Below are positions 1 through 8,740 of a stretch of 64,000 nt of DNA, piece by piece (positions within the stretch are counted from its first letter, which is position 1; the number at the start of each line of letters is the position of its first letter). Where the stretch lies: positions 1-64,000 of the forward strand of contig JAEDJL010000003.1 in assembly GCA_016296345.1 (NCBI GenBank), given 5' to 3'. Source of the stretch: Bacteroidales bacterium (lineage in GTDB: Bacteria; Bacteroidota; Bacteroidia; Bacteroidales; P3). Position numbers and translations under genes: made by a program. The notes under the pieces were generated by a model. It saw only the letters and a list, made by a program, of their open reading frames with translations, did not search any database and was not told where the DNA came from.

Positions 1-117
1 GAATTTCGCTAATTACCAAATTTTCAATGAATTATATTTCATAGAACTCACGTTAATTTTCTACTGAGCACAAGAACAGCTGAACGCAAGTACGAAAGCG
101 GTATATCTTTACTAAAC

Positions 118-151
118 AAAAAAGCCTCGAAGTCTTTTCGGACTTCGAGGC
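118..151 (-). terminator. Rho-independent terminator after mutA
   Basis: An 11-bp inverted repeat (GCCTCGAAGTC with its complement, short TTTTCG loop) is followed on the minus strand by a run of six T. It lies about 35 bp beyond the mutA stop and ends that transcript. The remaining bases 1-117 are AT-rich and show no gene. Confidence 0.8.
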
Positions 152-184
152 AACGATATTACGAGATTATTTTTCTCCGATTTA

Positions 185-2038
185 CTACAACAAGTCTGCG
201 TTGTATTTTGTCAAGCTCTCCAAAGCGTTGGTCTTAACGTTGATATAATCTGTTACGCCTTGGGCATTGAAGCTCTCCATGTTATCGACAGGGTTTCCTG
301 CAACGACGATGTGCTTGAAGTTTCCTTTCAACAAAGGAAGCGCTCCTGCAACCAATTCAGGGTATTCGTCATCTGAGGAACACAAAACAACGACATCAGC
401 CTTCGAATCGATTGCTGCCTTCGCTCCTTCCTCAGGTGTTGCAAATCCTACGTTGTCCAAAATTTCGTAAGATACCAATCCGAAGAAGTTGCTTGAGAAT
501 TGTGAACGGGCTTTTCTCATTGCAAGATTTCCGTAGGTTAAAAGGAATACCTTTGGTGTCTTTTCGGAGTTTTCGCTCTGCATTCTCAACTCTTCAAACG
601 GCTCTGCCAAACGGTTGCATGGCAATGCTTTGATTTCGTTGCCCGTAACCTTGCAACAATCGCACTCTTTCTTCTCGATGACAGGCTTCTTCTCTGTAAG
701 GTTAGGGTATTGGTTTGTTCCCAAAATTGTTGTTTTTCTCATGGCAACGTCTTTTGCTCTCTTGCTTGCTGTTTCTGCAATAGCATCTTGAACAATGCCT
801 GCCTTGATTGCTTCAACAAATCCACCCTTTTCCTCAATGTCTTTGAAAATCTCCCAAGCCTTTTCTGCCAAAGCGTTGGTTAGGTTTTCTATATAGTAAG
901 AACCTGCTGCCGGATCGACAACTTTGTCCAAATAAGACTCTTCTTTCAAAAGTATTTGTTGGTTTGTGGCAATACGGGTCGAGAACTCGTCTGCTTTTTT
1001 GTAAGCCACATCAAAAGGATATACCGAAATAGAGTCAGCACCTGCAACAGCGGCACTCATTGTTTCGGTTGTTGTTCTCAACATATTGACGTATGGGTCA
1101 TAGATTGTCTTGTTGTAGAACGAGCTTTCGGTGTGTATGTGCAATTCGTATGCTGTTTGGCATTTAGGATTGTACTGTTCAACGATTTTAGTCCACAAAA
1201 GTCTTGCTGCTCTCAGCTTTGCAATCTCCATAAAGTAGTTGCTGCCTGTTGCAAACGAGAATACCATTCTGTATCCCACCGAGTGAGCTGCCACTCCTCT
1301 GCTTGTGAGGTTGTACATGTACTCATTGGCAGCCGAAAGTGTGTATGCCAACTCTTGAACTATCGCTGCACCGGCGTTATTGAACACATTACCATTTACG
1401 GTTACCACATCAAATGCAGGAATGTTCTCTCTGACCATTTGCATTATCGTTATCATTTCTTCGTAACGCTTTTCCAAGCCGCCACCGCAAAATTCGCCTT
1501 TTCTCAACGCACAAGTGTAAGGGTCAAAGCCGATTGAGCCTTCGACTTTGCTGCAATCAATACCCAAAGTCTTCACATAGTCGATAAACAACTTCATTGT
1601 CTGAACGTAATCTTCCGACTTGATGAAGTTAATCTTCACTGCAGTAAGGTCAATGTCCTTCAACAAGGCTTTCATGTCCTCTGCTGTCTTGACGTTCTTT
1701 GCAACCAAGCCAAAAGATGTTACTCCTCTCTTTATGCCTGCCAAAGCTATTGCATTGGCTGTTGCAATGTCGCATTCCTTAACGTCCTGACGAATGTCCC
1801 ATGCGTTGGTTTGTTTTTTGTAACCTCTGACAAAAGGAGCTTGACCGGGGTTTCCGTTAAGGTATTCCAAGGTTGCCAAATCCTCAGCCCTGTAATATGG
1901 TTTTACATTGAAGCCTTCCAATGTTTTCCACACCAATTTTTTATCGTAATCCGCACCTTTGAGGTCTTTTGCGATTACTTCTTCCCATTCTTTGGTTGTT
2001 ACCTCGGGAAATTCCGCAAATAACTTATTATTTTCCAT
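185..2038 (-). CDS. mutA: Methylmalonyl-CoA mutase small (beta) subunit
   Basis: Non-catalytic partner of the B12-dependent mutase that interconverts succinyl-CoA and methylmalonyl-CoA in the propionate pathway. The 617-residue length and the TIM-barrel domain with the family segments CALRKGEFCGGG and AGADSISVYPFD match the small subunit. The C-terminal Rossmann-like domain lacks the cobalamin motif DxHxxG (it reads LTYGNLAMRKARSQF there), which separates it from the large subunit MutB. A TAnnTTTG promoter lies upstream and a strong terminator follows directly. mutB, usually the next gene, is therefore not immediately downstream on this transcript. Family identification is secure; the missing neighbour may lie just outside the window. 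Confidence 0.93.
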   Translation of the reverse strand: MENNKLFAEFPEVTTKEWEEVIAKDLKGADYDKKLVWKTLEGFNVKPYYRAEDLATLEYLNGNPGQAPFVRGYKKQTNAWDIRQDVKECDIATANAIALAGIKRGVTSFGLVAKNVKTAEDMKALLKDIDLTAVKINFIKSEDYVQTMKLFIDYVKTLGIDCSKVEGSIGFDPYTCALRKGEFCGGGLEKRYEEMITIMQMVRENIPAFDVVTVNGNVFNNAGAAIVQELAYTLSAANEYMYNLTSRGVAAHSVGYRMVFSFATGSNYFMEIAKLRAARLLWTKIVEQYNPKCQTAYELHIHTESSFYNKTIYDPYVNMLRTTTETMSAAVAGADSISVYPFDVAYKKADEFSTRIATNQQILLKEESYLDKVVDPAAGSYYIENLTNALAEKAWEIFKDIEEKGGFVEAIKAGIVQDAIAETASKRAKDVAMRKTTILGTNQYPNLTEKKPVIEKKECDCCKVTGNEIKALPCNRLAEPFEELRMQSENSEKTPKVFLLTYGNLAMRKARSQFSSNFFGLVSYEILDNVGFATPEEGAKAAIDSKADVVVLCSSDDEYPELVAGALPLLKGNFKHIVVAGNPVDNMESFNAQGVTDYINVKTNALESLTKYNADLL

Positions 2039-2074
2039 TATCTTTTAAGTGTTTATTTTCGCCTTTATCAGTCT

Positions 2075-2107
2075 GCAAAGTTATAAAGATTTTGCTACAT
2101 GGCACAA
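2075..2107 (-). promoter_or_regulatory. Promoter of mutA
   Basis: Minus-strand TAACTTTG (2075-2082) matches the Bacteroidetes -7 box TAnnTTTG. A TTG lies about 22 bp upstream (2105-2107). The predicted leader before the ATG at 2038 is about 30 nt. Confidence 0.6.
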
Positions 2108-2156
2108 TATTTTGTCAAAAAAGTGCTTTGTCCGAAACAAAAAGCCTGAAAAGAAG

Positions 2157-2196
2157 CTCCGCACGCTCGAGATAAAACTCAAACAATGCGGAGACA
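2157..2196 (-). terminator. Possible terminator after the TPR gene
   Basis: CTCCGCA and TGCGGAG form a 7-bp inverted repeat with a roughly 25-nt loop. A T-rich stretch follows on the minus strand. It lies 40 bp beyond the TPR gene stop. The long loop makes this a weak call. Confidence 0.4.
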
Positions 2197-2236
2197 TGAG
2201 TATATTAACCTAAATAAAACGCATCAAAAGCTCCTA

Positions 2237-3241
2237 TCAAGCTCCTGTCAGTTCCTTTACTTTTGCGGCATCTGCGGCCTGACCTGCCTTATCGCCAAGT
2301 TTACCCTTTGTGTTAGCCCTATATTTGTAAGCATTGACGTGTTTAGGGTTTATTTCTATCGCTTTGTCAAAATCAGCCAAGGCTTCCTTGAATTTATTGC
2401 TCTTAAACAATGCCACACCTCTGTTATAATAGTAGTTTACATTGGCTGCATCGATTGCCAAAAGCTTGGTATAGTCTTCTGCTTCTTCGGCAAATTTTTT
2501 CAACATCTTGTTGCACTGAGCTCTCGAGGTGTATAGCTTTTCTGTTGTCATGCCCAACTGTTCTGCCTTGGTAAAATCGGCTATTGCTGCGGCGATGCTT
2601 TCGGGTGTTTTCAAGGAGTATTGTGCAAATCCTCTGTCATAGAAGAAGTTTGCGTCCTCTTTCATTGCTATTGCGGTGGTAAGGTCGGCTATGACTGCAT
2701 TCCAATCTTTTTGGATTGCGTATGCCGATGCTCTGTTGGTTAAAGCGTCCATGTTACTTGGCTCTATTGCCAACACAGCCGTCAAATCGGCAATATAATT
2801 CGCATAATCCTTGTTTATCATTCTTGCTTGTGCCTTGCTCAACATTGCAGGCACGTCTCCGGGAGCAGACTTCAAGTATTCGTCATAGTCTTTGATTGCA
2901 AAATCTGCCTCATTCATTTCTAAATAAGCATTTGCTCTGAAAAGATATGCCGCAGGTGTTACAGTGTTCTTTTGAAGGAACGCACTCAAAGCCTCCACTG
3001 CCTTTTGGTAGTTCTTCAAATTGTAGTTGGCAATTCCCTCATAATAGTCGGCAAACTCCCAATTAGGAACTTCTGCCCTGCACTCTGACATTTTGGCAAG
3101 CATTCCGCTCCAATCCTTTGCCTGATTGAGTGTCGAATAAGTGTCAATCCATTTGTTTGTGTTCTCCGCCTCGCTGTTGTTTTGTGCAAAAGCACCCCAA
3201 GAAAACAAAGCAAGACACAATGTTGAAATCGTTTTTTTCAT
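2237..3241 (-). CDS. Secreted tetratricopeptide-repeat protein
   Basis: A 334-residue protein beginning MKKTISTLCLALFSWGAFAQ, a clear signal peptide with cleavage near AFA-Q. The rest is a series of TPR helices; the last one (VNYYYNRGVALFKSNKFKE and ADFDKAIEINPKHVNAYKYR) matches the TPR consensus well. It is probably a periplasmic scaffold. The reading frame stays open upstream to 3379, but that part is translated from the 21-bp palindrome array and is unlikely to be protein, so the ATG at 3241 is chosen. The exact partner cannot be told from sequence. Confidence 0.85.
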   Translation of the reverse strand: MKKTISTLCLALFSWGAFAQNNSEAENTNKWIDTYSTLNQAKDWSGMLAKMSECRAEVPNWEFADYYEGIANYNLKNYQKAVEALSAFLQKNTVTPAAYLFRANAYLEMNEADFAIKDYDEYLKSAPGDVPAMLSKAQARMINKDYANYIADLTAVLAIEPSNMDALTNRASAYAIQKDWNAVIADLTTAIAMKEDANFFYDRGFAQYSLKTPESIAAAIADFTKAEQLGMTTEKLYTSRAQCNKMLKKFAEEAEDYTKLLAIDAANVNYYYNRGVALFKSNKFKEALADFDKAIEINPKHVNAYKYRANTKGKLGDKAGQAADAAKVKELTGA

Positions 3242-3283
3242 ATCTTCTATACTGTTGGTTTTTAATATCTTACAATCGCCAAA

Positions 3284-3366
3284 ATAAAACGGCGTTTCAC
3301 TGCGACAAAACGGCGTTTTGTCAAAATAAATCGGCGTTTTATTTTGCTGAAACGGCGATTTATTTT
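3284..3366. repeat. 21-bp-period palindrome array A (4 units)
   Basis: Four palindromic cores of the AAAACG-S-CGTTTT type, with central CGGCG 5-mers starting at 3290, 3311, 3332 and 3353. The spacing is exactly 21 bp each time. The array sits between the TPR gene start and the trmB stop. Confidence 0.9.
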
Positions 3367-3423
3367 CATGCCTTCGCACCTTGGCTTCACAAGGTCAAAC
3401 GCTGCAACATTTATTCTTATTGC

Positions 3424-4089
3424 CTACAAATTGAATTTTATATATGTGATAGGCTTTCCCTCTTTGAGGTACATACTTTCGTAAAACGTCTGAATATTTC
3501 TCACATCTTCCGAAAAATCAGAGCCATACAAGTCGTCGGTGTGGTACAACACCTTTCGGGAAGAAGGAATGAGAACCTCGTTAAGGGTAAAATCGTACAG
3601 CTCTGCCGAATCTGTTTTGAGGTGAACGACGCCCTGCGGTTTCAAAACCTTGGAATAGAGCGACAAGAAGCGTTCCGAGGTCAGCCTTTTGTTAGGTTTT
3701 TTGAGCTGAGGGTCGGGAAAAGTTATCCAAATCTCATCTACTTCGTTCTCATCGAAGTAATAGTTAATCATCTGTATGTGAGAACGAATGAAAGCGACAT
3801 TTTTCATCTGCTCTTCGTTCGATGTCTTGCAACCTCTCCACAAACGAGCGCCCTTGATGTCAATACCTATAAAATTCTTTTGAGGATACTTCCTTGCCAA
3901 ACCGACGGTATATTCCCCCTTTCCGCAACCAAGCTCCAACACAATGGGATTGTCGTTTGCAAAAAACTCCTCTCTCCATTTTCCTTTCAGGGAACACTGT
4001 CCCGACTGCTTCATCTGTTCAAACGAAATCTGAATAAGATTGTCAAACGTGGCATTCTCGGCAAAGCGAGCCAACTTATTTTTACCCAT
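3424..4089 (-). CDS. trmB: tRNA (guanine-N7)-methyltransferase
   Basis: Makes m7G46 in the tRNA variable loop using S-adenosylmethionine. The 221-residue length is normal. The SAM site VLELGCGKGEYTVGLA is at about residues 50-65, NFIGIDIKGAR follows, and the TrmB signature EIWITFPDPQLKKPNKRL is in the centre. It starts one base after the tsaB stop, so the two tRNA-modification genes form one transcript. Confidence 0.95.
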   Translation of the reverse strand: MGKNKLARFAENATFDNLIQISFEQMKQSGQCSLKGKWREEFFANDNPIVLELGCGKGEYTVGLARKYPQKNFIGIDIKGARLWRGCKTSNEEQMKNVAFIRSHIQMINYYFDENEVDEIWITFPDPQLKKPNKRLTSERFLSLYSKVLKPQGVVHLKTDSAELYDFTLNEVLIPSSRKVLYHTDDLYGSDFSEDVRNIQTFYESMYLKEGKPITYIKFNL

Positions 4090-4090
4090 A

Positions 4091-4801
4091 TCAGCGTAAT
4101 CCTTTTACTTTTGAGTGAACTGCAACAAAATCTTTGAGATAAAACGGCTCGAAATATGCCGTGTCGGCAAAGTCTTTCTTCAAAAACTTCTCGTGAGCAA
4201 GCCTTGCCATATACCGAGACGACAAACGAATATCATCATCGTAGAAAAAACCGGACTTATTCTTGAAAAGCTCCTTGGTTTTGCCTGCACCGTCGCCCAC
4301 AAGCAGCACCTTGTCATTCTCGGAGAAAAACTCATCATAAAAATCTTCGCACAACACATCGGCACTGCACCCTCTCACAACATTCATATCACAATCGAAA
4401 ATCTTGGCATAAACCTCCATTCTTCTGGCATCAATCATCGCAATCACAAAACAATCATTGTGTTTTTCGTGTGCTGCGAAAGCCAAAATATCCGGGGTAT
4501 CTATTGTAATAACAGGCACAGAAAGAGCGTATGCCAAGCCCTTTGCGGTCGATGAACCAATCCTCAAACCCGTATAAGACCCCGGACCGATTGAAAGAGC
4601 GACCGCAACAATATCGCCATAGCTCACACCATTGTCTTTCAACAGACAATCAATCAACACATTCAGCATTGCAGAATGAGAATTTGGCACATCGCTCTCT
4701 TTGAAAGCCACAACCCTGTTGTCAAGCGACAAAGCCACCGAACAAATCGAAGTTGCAGTCTCAATCAACAGCATATAACCATCACAAGTCTTCTTTTCCA
4801 T
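4091..4801 (-). CDS. tsaB: tRNA threonylcarbamoyladenosine biosynthesis protein TsaB
   Basis: Partner of TsaD and TsaE in making t6A37 on ANN-decoding tRNAs. MLLIETATSICSVALSL near the N-terminus and VALSIGPGSYTGLRIGSSTAKGL are the TsaB hallmarks. Two ATG starts are possible, 4801 and 4774. The second begins right at MLLIETAT as most homologues do, so the first nine residues may not be translated. It is co-transcribed with trmB. Confidence 0.93.
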   Translation of the reverse strand: MEKKTCDGYMLLIETATSICSVALSLDNRVVAFKESDVPNSHSAMLNVLIDCLLKDNGVSYGDIVAVALSIGPGSYTGLRIGSSTAKGLAYALSVPVITIDTPDILAFAAHEKHNDCFVIAMIDARRMEVYAKIFDCDMNVVRGCSADVLCEDFYDEFFSENDKVLLVGDGAGKTKELFKNKSGFFYDDDIRLSSRYMARLAHEKFLKKDFADTAYFEPFYLKDFVAVHSKVKGLR

Positions 4802-4814
4802 TGTTTCAAATCAA

Positions 4815-4835
4815 ATAAAACGCCGTTTTGGCGGC
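4815..4835. repeat. Single palindrome unit
   Basis: One isolated AAAACGCCGTTTT core with flanking AAAT/TGG like the array units, just upstream of tsaB. No second unit is found 21 bp away on either side. Confidence 0.6.
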
Positions 4836-4842
4836 AAAATTA
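4835..4842 (-). promoter_or_regulatory. -7 box of tsaB-trmB
   Basis: Minus-strand TAATTTTG matches TAnnTTTG. It lies 33 nt before the upstream tsaB ATG and directly beside the single palindrome unit. The -33 element is unclear. Confidence 0.45.
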
Positions 4843-4861
4843 AAGAAAAAAAGCCAAATAA

Positions 4862-4892
4862 TTGGTCAATTCAAAACTTATTCGTAATTTTG
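4862..4892 (+). promoter_or_regulatory. Promoter of tRNA-Leu
   Basis: TTG at 4862-4864 and TAATTTTG at 4885-4892, with a 20-bp spacer. The match to the Bacteroidetes -33/-7 promoter is good, and the tRNA begins 10 nt later. Confidence 0.7.
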
Positions 4893-4902
4893 CACTCGCA
4901 AA

Positions 4903-4986
4903 GCCCGAGTGGTGGAATTGGTAGACACGCCACTTTGAGGGGGTGGTGTCGGTTTCGACGTGCAAGTTCAAGTCTTGTCTCGGGTA
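4903..4986 (+). tRNA. tRNA-Leu (anticodon GAG)
   Basis: The acceptor stem GCCCGAG pairs with CTCGGGT, followed by discriminator A; no CCA is encoded. The anticodon arm is CCACT-TTGAGGG-GGTGG, giving anticodon GAG (reads CUC/CUU). A long variable arm (about TGTCGGTTTCGACG) and a T-arm with GTTCAAGTC are typical of class II leucine tRNAs. Confidence 0.95.
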
Positions 4987-5007
4987 CATTTTTCATGGTA
5001 TTTATTG

Positions 5008-5040
5008 AAACGCTTGTGTCTTTCGACCAAGCGTTTTTTT
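5008..5040 (+). terminator. Terminator after tRNA-Leu
   Basis: AAACGCTTG and CAAGCGTTT form a 9-bp hairpin followed by a T-run to 5040. Confidence 0.85.
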
Positions 5041-5059
5041 GTATCTTTTGTTTGGAGTT

Positions 5060-5668
5060 ATGATTACTTACGGCGATTTTTTGGAACAAAAACAGATTGA
5101 CACAATTGTGCGAACCATCGAAGCAGGTGGCATAATCATCATTCCCACAGATAGTTTCTATTGTTTCGTTTGCGACATCAACAATCACAAAGCCGCTCAG
5201 AGGCTTGCAAGTCTTAAAAACAAAAAAATAGAAAAGGCAAGCTTTTCAATCCTTTGCAGTAACATTTCTCAGGCTTCCGAATACACCAAACCTCTTACCA
5301 AGGAACAATTCATCACCTTGAAGAAAAACACTCCCGGAGCCTTCACTTTTATCTTTCAAGCCTCAAACAAAGTACCCAAAATCTTCCTCACAAAAAAGCG
5401 AACCATAGGAATAAGAATACCAAACTGCAAGATAGCAACCCAAATTGCCGAAGCAATGCAGCGACCGCTGCTCATAAGCTCTGTAAACCACCTTTGCCAA
5501 GAAGAAGACGACTATGCAAACGGAGAACTTCTCGAAGAAAAATACATTCATGACGTGGAATTTGTCGTAGAGAGCGACATACCCTCACATCTGCCCTCAA
5601 CAGTTGTCGATTATACCGACCAAGAACCGCAAATCGTACGTCAAGGAATGGCAACTCTCGAACTATGA
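5060..5668 (+). CDS. Sua5/YciO/YrdC-family protein (threonylcarbamoyl-AMP synthase type)
   Basis: A 202-residue protein with the YrdC fold: IIIIPTDSFYCFVCD near residues 30-45, KNTPGAFTFIF, and KKRTIGIRIPNCKIA. The spacing and wording resemble the YciO branch more than TsaC, so a true role in t6A synthesis is likely but not proven. The ATG at 5060 gives the usual N-terminus; an upstream in-frame TTG at 5039 lies in the tRNA terminator. A TATCTTTTG sequence at 5042-5050 could be its promoter. It overlaps the next gene by 4 bp. Confidence 0.85.
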   Translation: MITYGDFLEQKQIDTIVRTIEAGGIIIIPTDSFYCFVCDINNHKAAQRLASLKNKKIEKASFSILCSNISQASEYTKPLTKEQFITLKKNTPGAFTFIFQASNKVPKIFLTKKRTIGIRIPNCKIATQIAEAMQRPLLISSVNHLCQEEDDYANGELLEEKYIHDVEFVVESDIPSHLPSTVVDYTDQEPQIVRQGMATLEL

Positions 5669-7002
5669 GAACAAGTCTTCTGTTTATACTCCTAATCTGC
5701 CCTCTTGCAAGTATGTCTCAAATAAAGAACTTGCAAGATATTGCAATGGAGTATGTGAAAGGCGGACAATTCAAGCAGGCAACAGAATTTATTTCACAGA
5801 CAGAGCAACTTGACGCCGACAGTGCAGAAGCCCTTCTGACAATCAAGGCATATTGTTACTACAAGCTAAGAAACAACAAAGAAGCACGCCAAACCCTTGC
5901 AACAATAGAAAGTTACGACATATCCACACCCGAAAGCGACATACTGAACCTACATTACATCAACACAGACAAGGACTTCAACCTGCTCAAAGAGCGAAGC
6001 ACAGAACTCTTGGAGCAAGACCCTCAAGTGTTTTACAACTCTCTGAAAATCCTTTCCGAAAAAGACCTCCGCAACATGGCGCAAAACTTGGAAAACAACA
6101 TCAACACACTTGACGAAGACGAAGTTTTCGGCAACAAAACAGCCCTTGCAGTCATGTACTTTGCCCTTTCGGACTACTCTCGCTGCTACAACGCACTCTC
6201 AAATGCCATAGAAGACTACCCGACAGGCTTTTCATATTATATGATGGGTAAGATAAAAACACAAACGCAAGAATACATCTCGGCAACAGCCTACTTCAAC
6301 CAAGCCGAAGCAGCAAATTTCAAAACCCTTTCGCTCTACAAAGACCGCAGCACGGCAAAAGGTCTCGGACAAGACTACAAAGGAGCGATAGAAGACCTTG
6401 ATATATGCCTGCAATATGAACCCTCGGCAGAGTTATACTACCTCAGGGCAACCGCATACACCGCCTTGATGGAATACACACAAGCTCTGCAAGACATAAA
6501 CACCGCCATATCAATCGAAGACACCGTTGCACAATACCACAATCAGAAAGGAATAATCCAAACCAACATAGGAAATTATGCAGAAGCCATAATGGACTTT
6601 CAAACCGCCATGAGGCTGAACCCGAACCTCAACTACATTGACAACAATCTTGCAATAGCACTCGAAAAAGCAGGATTTACCGAGCAAGCCGTGGCACATT
6701 ACCAAAAGAGCATCAAACGCCACCCCGACCATGCCGACAGTTACTTCAACCTCGGCAGGATTGCATACGACAAAGGCAACTACAAGCAAGCCGCAAAGCT
6801 GCTGTTGAGAGCCAACGACCTCAATCCACGCTATGCAGACACCCAATACCTGTTGGGAATGGCATACATAAAAATCGGAAAAGCCGACCAAGGCTGCTTC
6901 TATCTCAACATGGCACAAGAAAACGGCAGCCAGCAAGCCTCACAAGCCATACAAACCCACTGCAACGCCAATCCCGAACCCCAAACTCCCGAAAAATATT
7001 AA
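5665..7002 (+). CDS. Secreted TPR protein
   Basis: A 445-residue protein with signal peptide MRTSLLFILLICPLASMSQ, then TPR repeats over most of its length. The best repeats are in the C-terminal half (AQYHNQKGIIQTNIGNYAEA, ADSYFNLGRIAYDKGNYKQA, ADTQYLLGMAYIKIGKADQG). ATGA overlap with the preceding Sua5-type gene implies translational coupling. It probably acts as a periplasmic scaffold; no catalytic domain is seen. It is unlike the TPR protein at 2237-3241 beyond the shared repeat type. Confidence 0.88.
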   Translation: MRTSLLFILLICPLASMSQIKNLQDIAMEYVKGGQFKQATEFISQTEQLDADSAEALLTIKAYCYYKLRNNKEARQTLATIESYDISTPESDILNLHYINTDKDFNLLKERSTELLEQDPQVFYNSLKILSEKDLRNMAQNLENNINTLDEDEVFGNKTALAVMYFALSDYSRCYNALSNAIEDYPTGFSYYMMGKIKTQTQEYISATAYFNQAEAANFKTLSLYKDRSTAKGLGQDYKGAIEDLDICLQYEPSAELYYLRATAYTALMEYTQALQDINTAISIEDTVAQYHNQKGIIQTNIGNYAEAIMDFQTAMRLNPNLNYIDNNLAIALEKAGFTEQAVAHYQKSIKRHPDHADSYFNLGRIAYDKGNYKQAAKLLLRANDLNPRYADTQYLLGMAYIKIGKADQGCFYLNMAQENGSQQASQAIQTHCNANPEPQTPEKY

Positions 7003-7023
7003 ATCAAACTACCATTAAAATAC

Positions 7024-7899
7024 CTACCACGGCACTCCATAATCGCAACACGCAGTTTCTGACAAATGCAAAACCGTATTGTCGGGAATGATGTTTGCTT
7101 TTATCAGCTTGTTTTGGTAAGTGTGTCTTATGGAAGGGCTTTCCAATTCTTCTCTTCTTGCTTTTGCCATATCCAAATACTCTTGCTCTTTTTCCAAGCC
7201 AAGAAATCTTCTCCCCAAAAGGCTTGCTGCCACACCGGTTGTGCCACTTCCGCAAAAGGGATCAAGTATCCACTCGTTTTCTCTTGTGCTTGCCTGAATG
7301 ATACGAGATAACAGGGCAAGAGGTTTTTGTGTCGGGTGCTTGCCTTGCGATTTTTCCCAAGTTGAAACAGCCGACAGTTTCCACACATCGGTCATTTGTT
7401 TTCCATAGTTGAGACTTTTCATCAACCGGTAGTCGTAATAATGTGGTACTTTGGCATCTTTTCTTGCCCAAATCACAAATTCGGTCGAGTGAGTGAAGTA
7501 TCGGCAAGATATATTGGGAGGTGGATTGGTTTTTACCCAAGTAATTATGTTCAATATCTTAAATCCGAGAGCTGTCAGTTGTTGTTGAACGCTGAAAATG
7601 TTATGATGAGTTCCGCAAATCCAGATTGTACCGCTGTCTTTCAAGTGATTTCTGCACCTATACAGCCATTCAAAGTTGAAAGTGTCCATATCCGAAACAG
7701 AAGTCGGCTTATCCCACTGTCCTTTATCGACACAAACGATTTTTCCTGCATGACAGCTTATTCCTCCGCTTGAAAGGAAATACGGAGGGTCTGCAAAAAT
7801 ACAGTCAAACTTGAATTCAAACTCATCAAGTAAAGTTTTACAGTCGCCTTTTAGCAAAGTAAAATCCCTGTTCTTAGACTTGTAGTAAGAAGTCAGCAT
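7024..7899 (-). CDS. dpnA: DpnA-like DNA adenine methyltransferase (GATC system, second methylase)
   Basis: A beta-class amino-methyltransferase: the catalytic motif DPPY is at residues 37-40, HPTQKP at about 188, and the SAM motif DPFCGSGTTG at 213-222. The order catalytic-then-SAM is that of M.DpnA/MboI second methylases, which in the known system also protect single-stranded GATC DNA during uptake. It is the last gene of a three-gene operon, and its ATG shares one base with the endonuclease stop. The GATC specificity is inferred from the endonuclease next to it. Confidence 0.9.
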   Translation of the reverse strand: MLTSYYKSKNRDFTLLKGDCKTLLDEFEFKFDCIFADPPYFLSSGGISCHAGKIVCVDKGQWDKPTSVSDMDTFNFEWLYRCRNHLKDSGTIWICGTHHNIFSVQQQLTALGFKILNIITWVKTNPPPNISCRYFTHSTEFVIWARKDAKVPHYYDYRLMKSLNYGKQMTDVWKLSAVSTWEKSQGKHPTQKPLALLSRIIQASTRENEWILDPFCGSGTTGVAASLLGRRFLGLEKEQEYLDMAKARREELESPSIRHTYQNKLIKANIIPDNTVLHLSETACCDYGVPW

Positions 7900-8729
7900 T
7901 ATTGCTCTTTCTTTAGCTCATTTATAAAATCAACAAGACTTGTGAAGTTATAAACTCGCGGAATGTCCGCATAGGCTTCTGATAATTTTGTTCTCGCAGA
8001 CCGCCAGCCTCTGCCATCTGTAACCCATACAAATTCAAAACCCTCAACCGAGTTTATTTTCTCTGCCAATTCTCTGAAAGAACGAGCGACTTCGTTGAGC
8101 TTTGAGCCACCCGAATTGAAGAAATTCACCTCTGCAAGAAACGTTGTCCCTTTTGAGGATACCACAAAGTCGAAACGCTTTTCATCGTCGCCAAGAACCT
8201 TTTGCACCTGCTCAAACTCATGAGATGATACTTCGGTTCTATACTTTATACCTTCGTTTTCAAATCTCTTTGCGAGCAAACGTTCGGTTATGTGTCCGCT
8301 TCTGTTTTTTCTTGCATTGGTATCCAAACCTGTTTCTACGCCAAAAACATAATCTACAAGGTTGTGGATTTCTTCATTTCTGAATACGTCTGCCAATCCT
8401 GTCTTTTCGAGAAACTTAATCACGCCCTCAACAGAAGTAAAAAGCGAACAAACCTTGCAGACTTGCCCGTTGTCGTCAATAAATGTTCTGTTTTCTTTCC
8501 TCCTTGTGGCAATCAGTATATCCAAAGCATCAAAAACACTTTTGTCTCTTTGCCAAAGCAATTCGACAGCCTTTTTCAAGTCTTGCTTTCCCAAAAGATA
8601 GTTCAACGAATTGAGGCTTATTTCCACCTGCTCGACATTTGAGCGAATTTTGTCGAAGTCCGAATAGAAGTCAAGCGACAGATTGCTTTCCAAAAGCTGC
8701 GACATAAACTTTTCAAAGTCCTTTTCCAT
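7899..8729 (-). CDS. dpnII: Type II restriction endonuclease, DpnII/MboI family (GATC)
   Basis: A 276-residue relative of R.DpnII, matching its length and conserved blocks. LVDYVFGVETGLDTNARKNR at about 124-143 and RFDFVV at 185-190 are followed by FLAEVNFFNSGGSKLNEVAR at about 198-216. The last two hold the PD-(D/E)xK-like core with D187 and E200. It cuts unmethylated GATC. It is placed between the two methylases, as in the classical dpnM-dpnA-dpnB or mboI arrangements. All three genes appear intact. Confidence 0.92.
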   Translation of the reverse strand: MEKDFEKFMSQLLESNLSLDFYSDFDKIRSNVEQVEISLNSLNYLLGKQDLKKAVELLWQRDKSVFDALDILIATRRKENRTFIDDNGQVCKVCSLFTSVEGVIKFLEKTGLADVFRNEEIHNLVDYVFGVETGLDTNARKNRSGHITERLLAKRFENEGIKYRTEVSSHEFEQVQKVLGDDEKRFDFVVSSKGTTFLAEVNFFNSGGSKLNEVARSFRELAEKINSVEGFEFVWVTDGRGWRSARTKLSEAYADIPRVYNFTSLVDFINELKKEQ

Positions 8730-8740
8730 ATTTCAAATCT

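Noticed and set aside
956..1537. 193-codon plus-strand frame opposite mutA
   Set aside because: Cys/His-rich antisense shadow of a conserved mutase subunit.
3130..4137. 335-codon plus-strand frame opposite trmB
   Set aside because: It runs through the palindrome array and antisense to trmB; composition is not protein-like.
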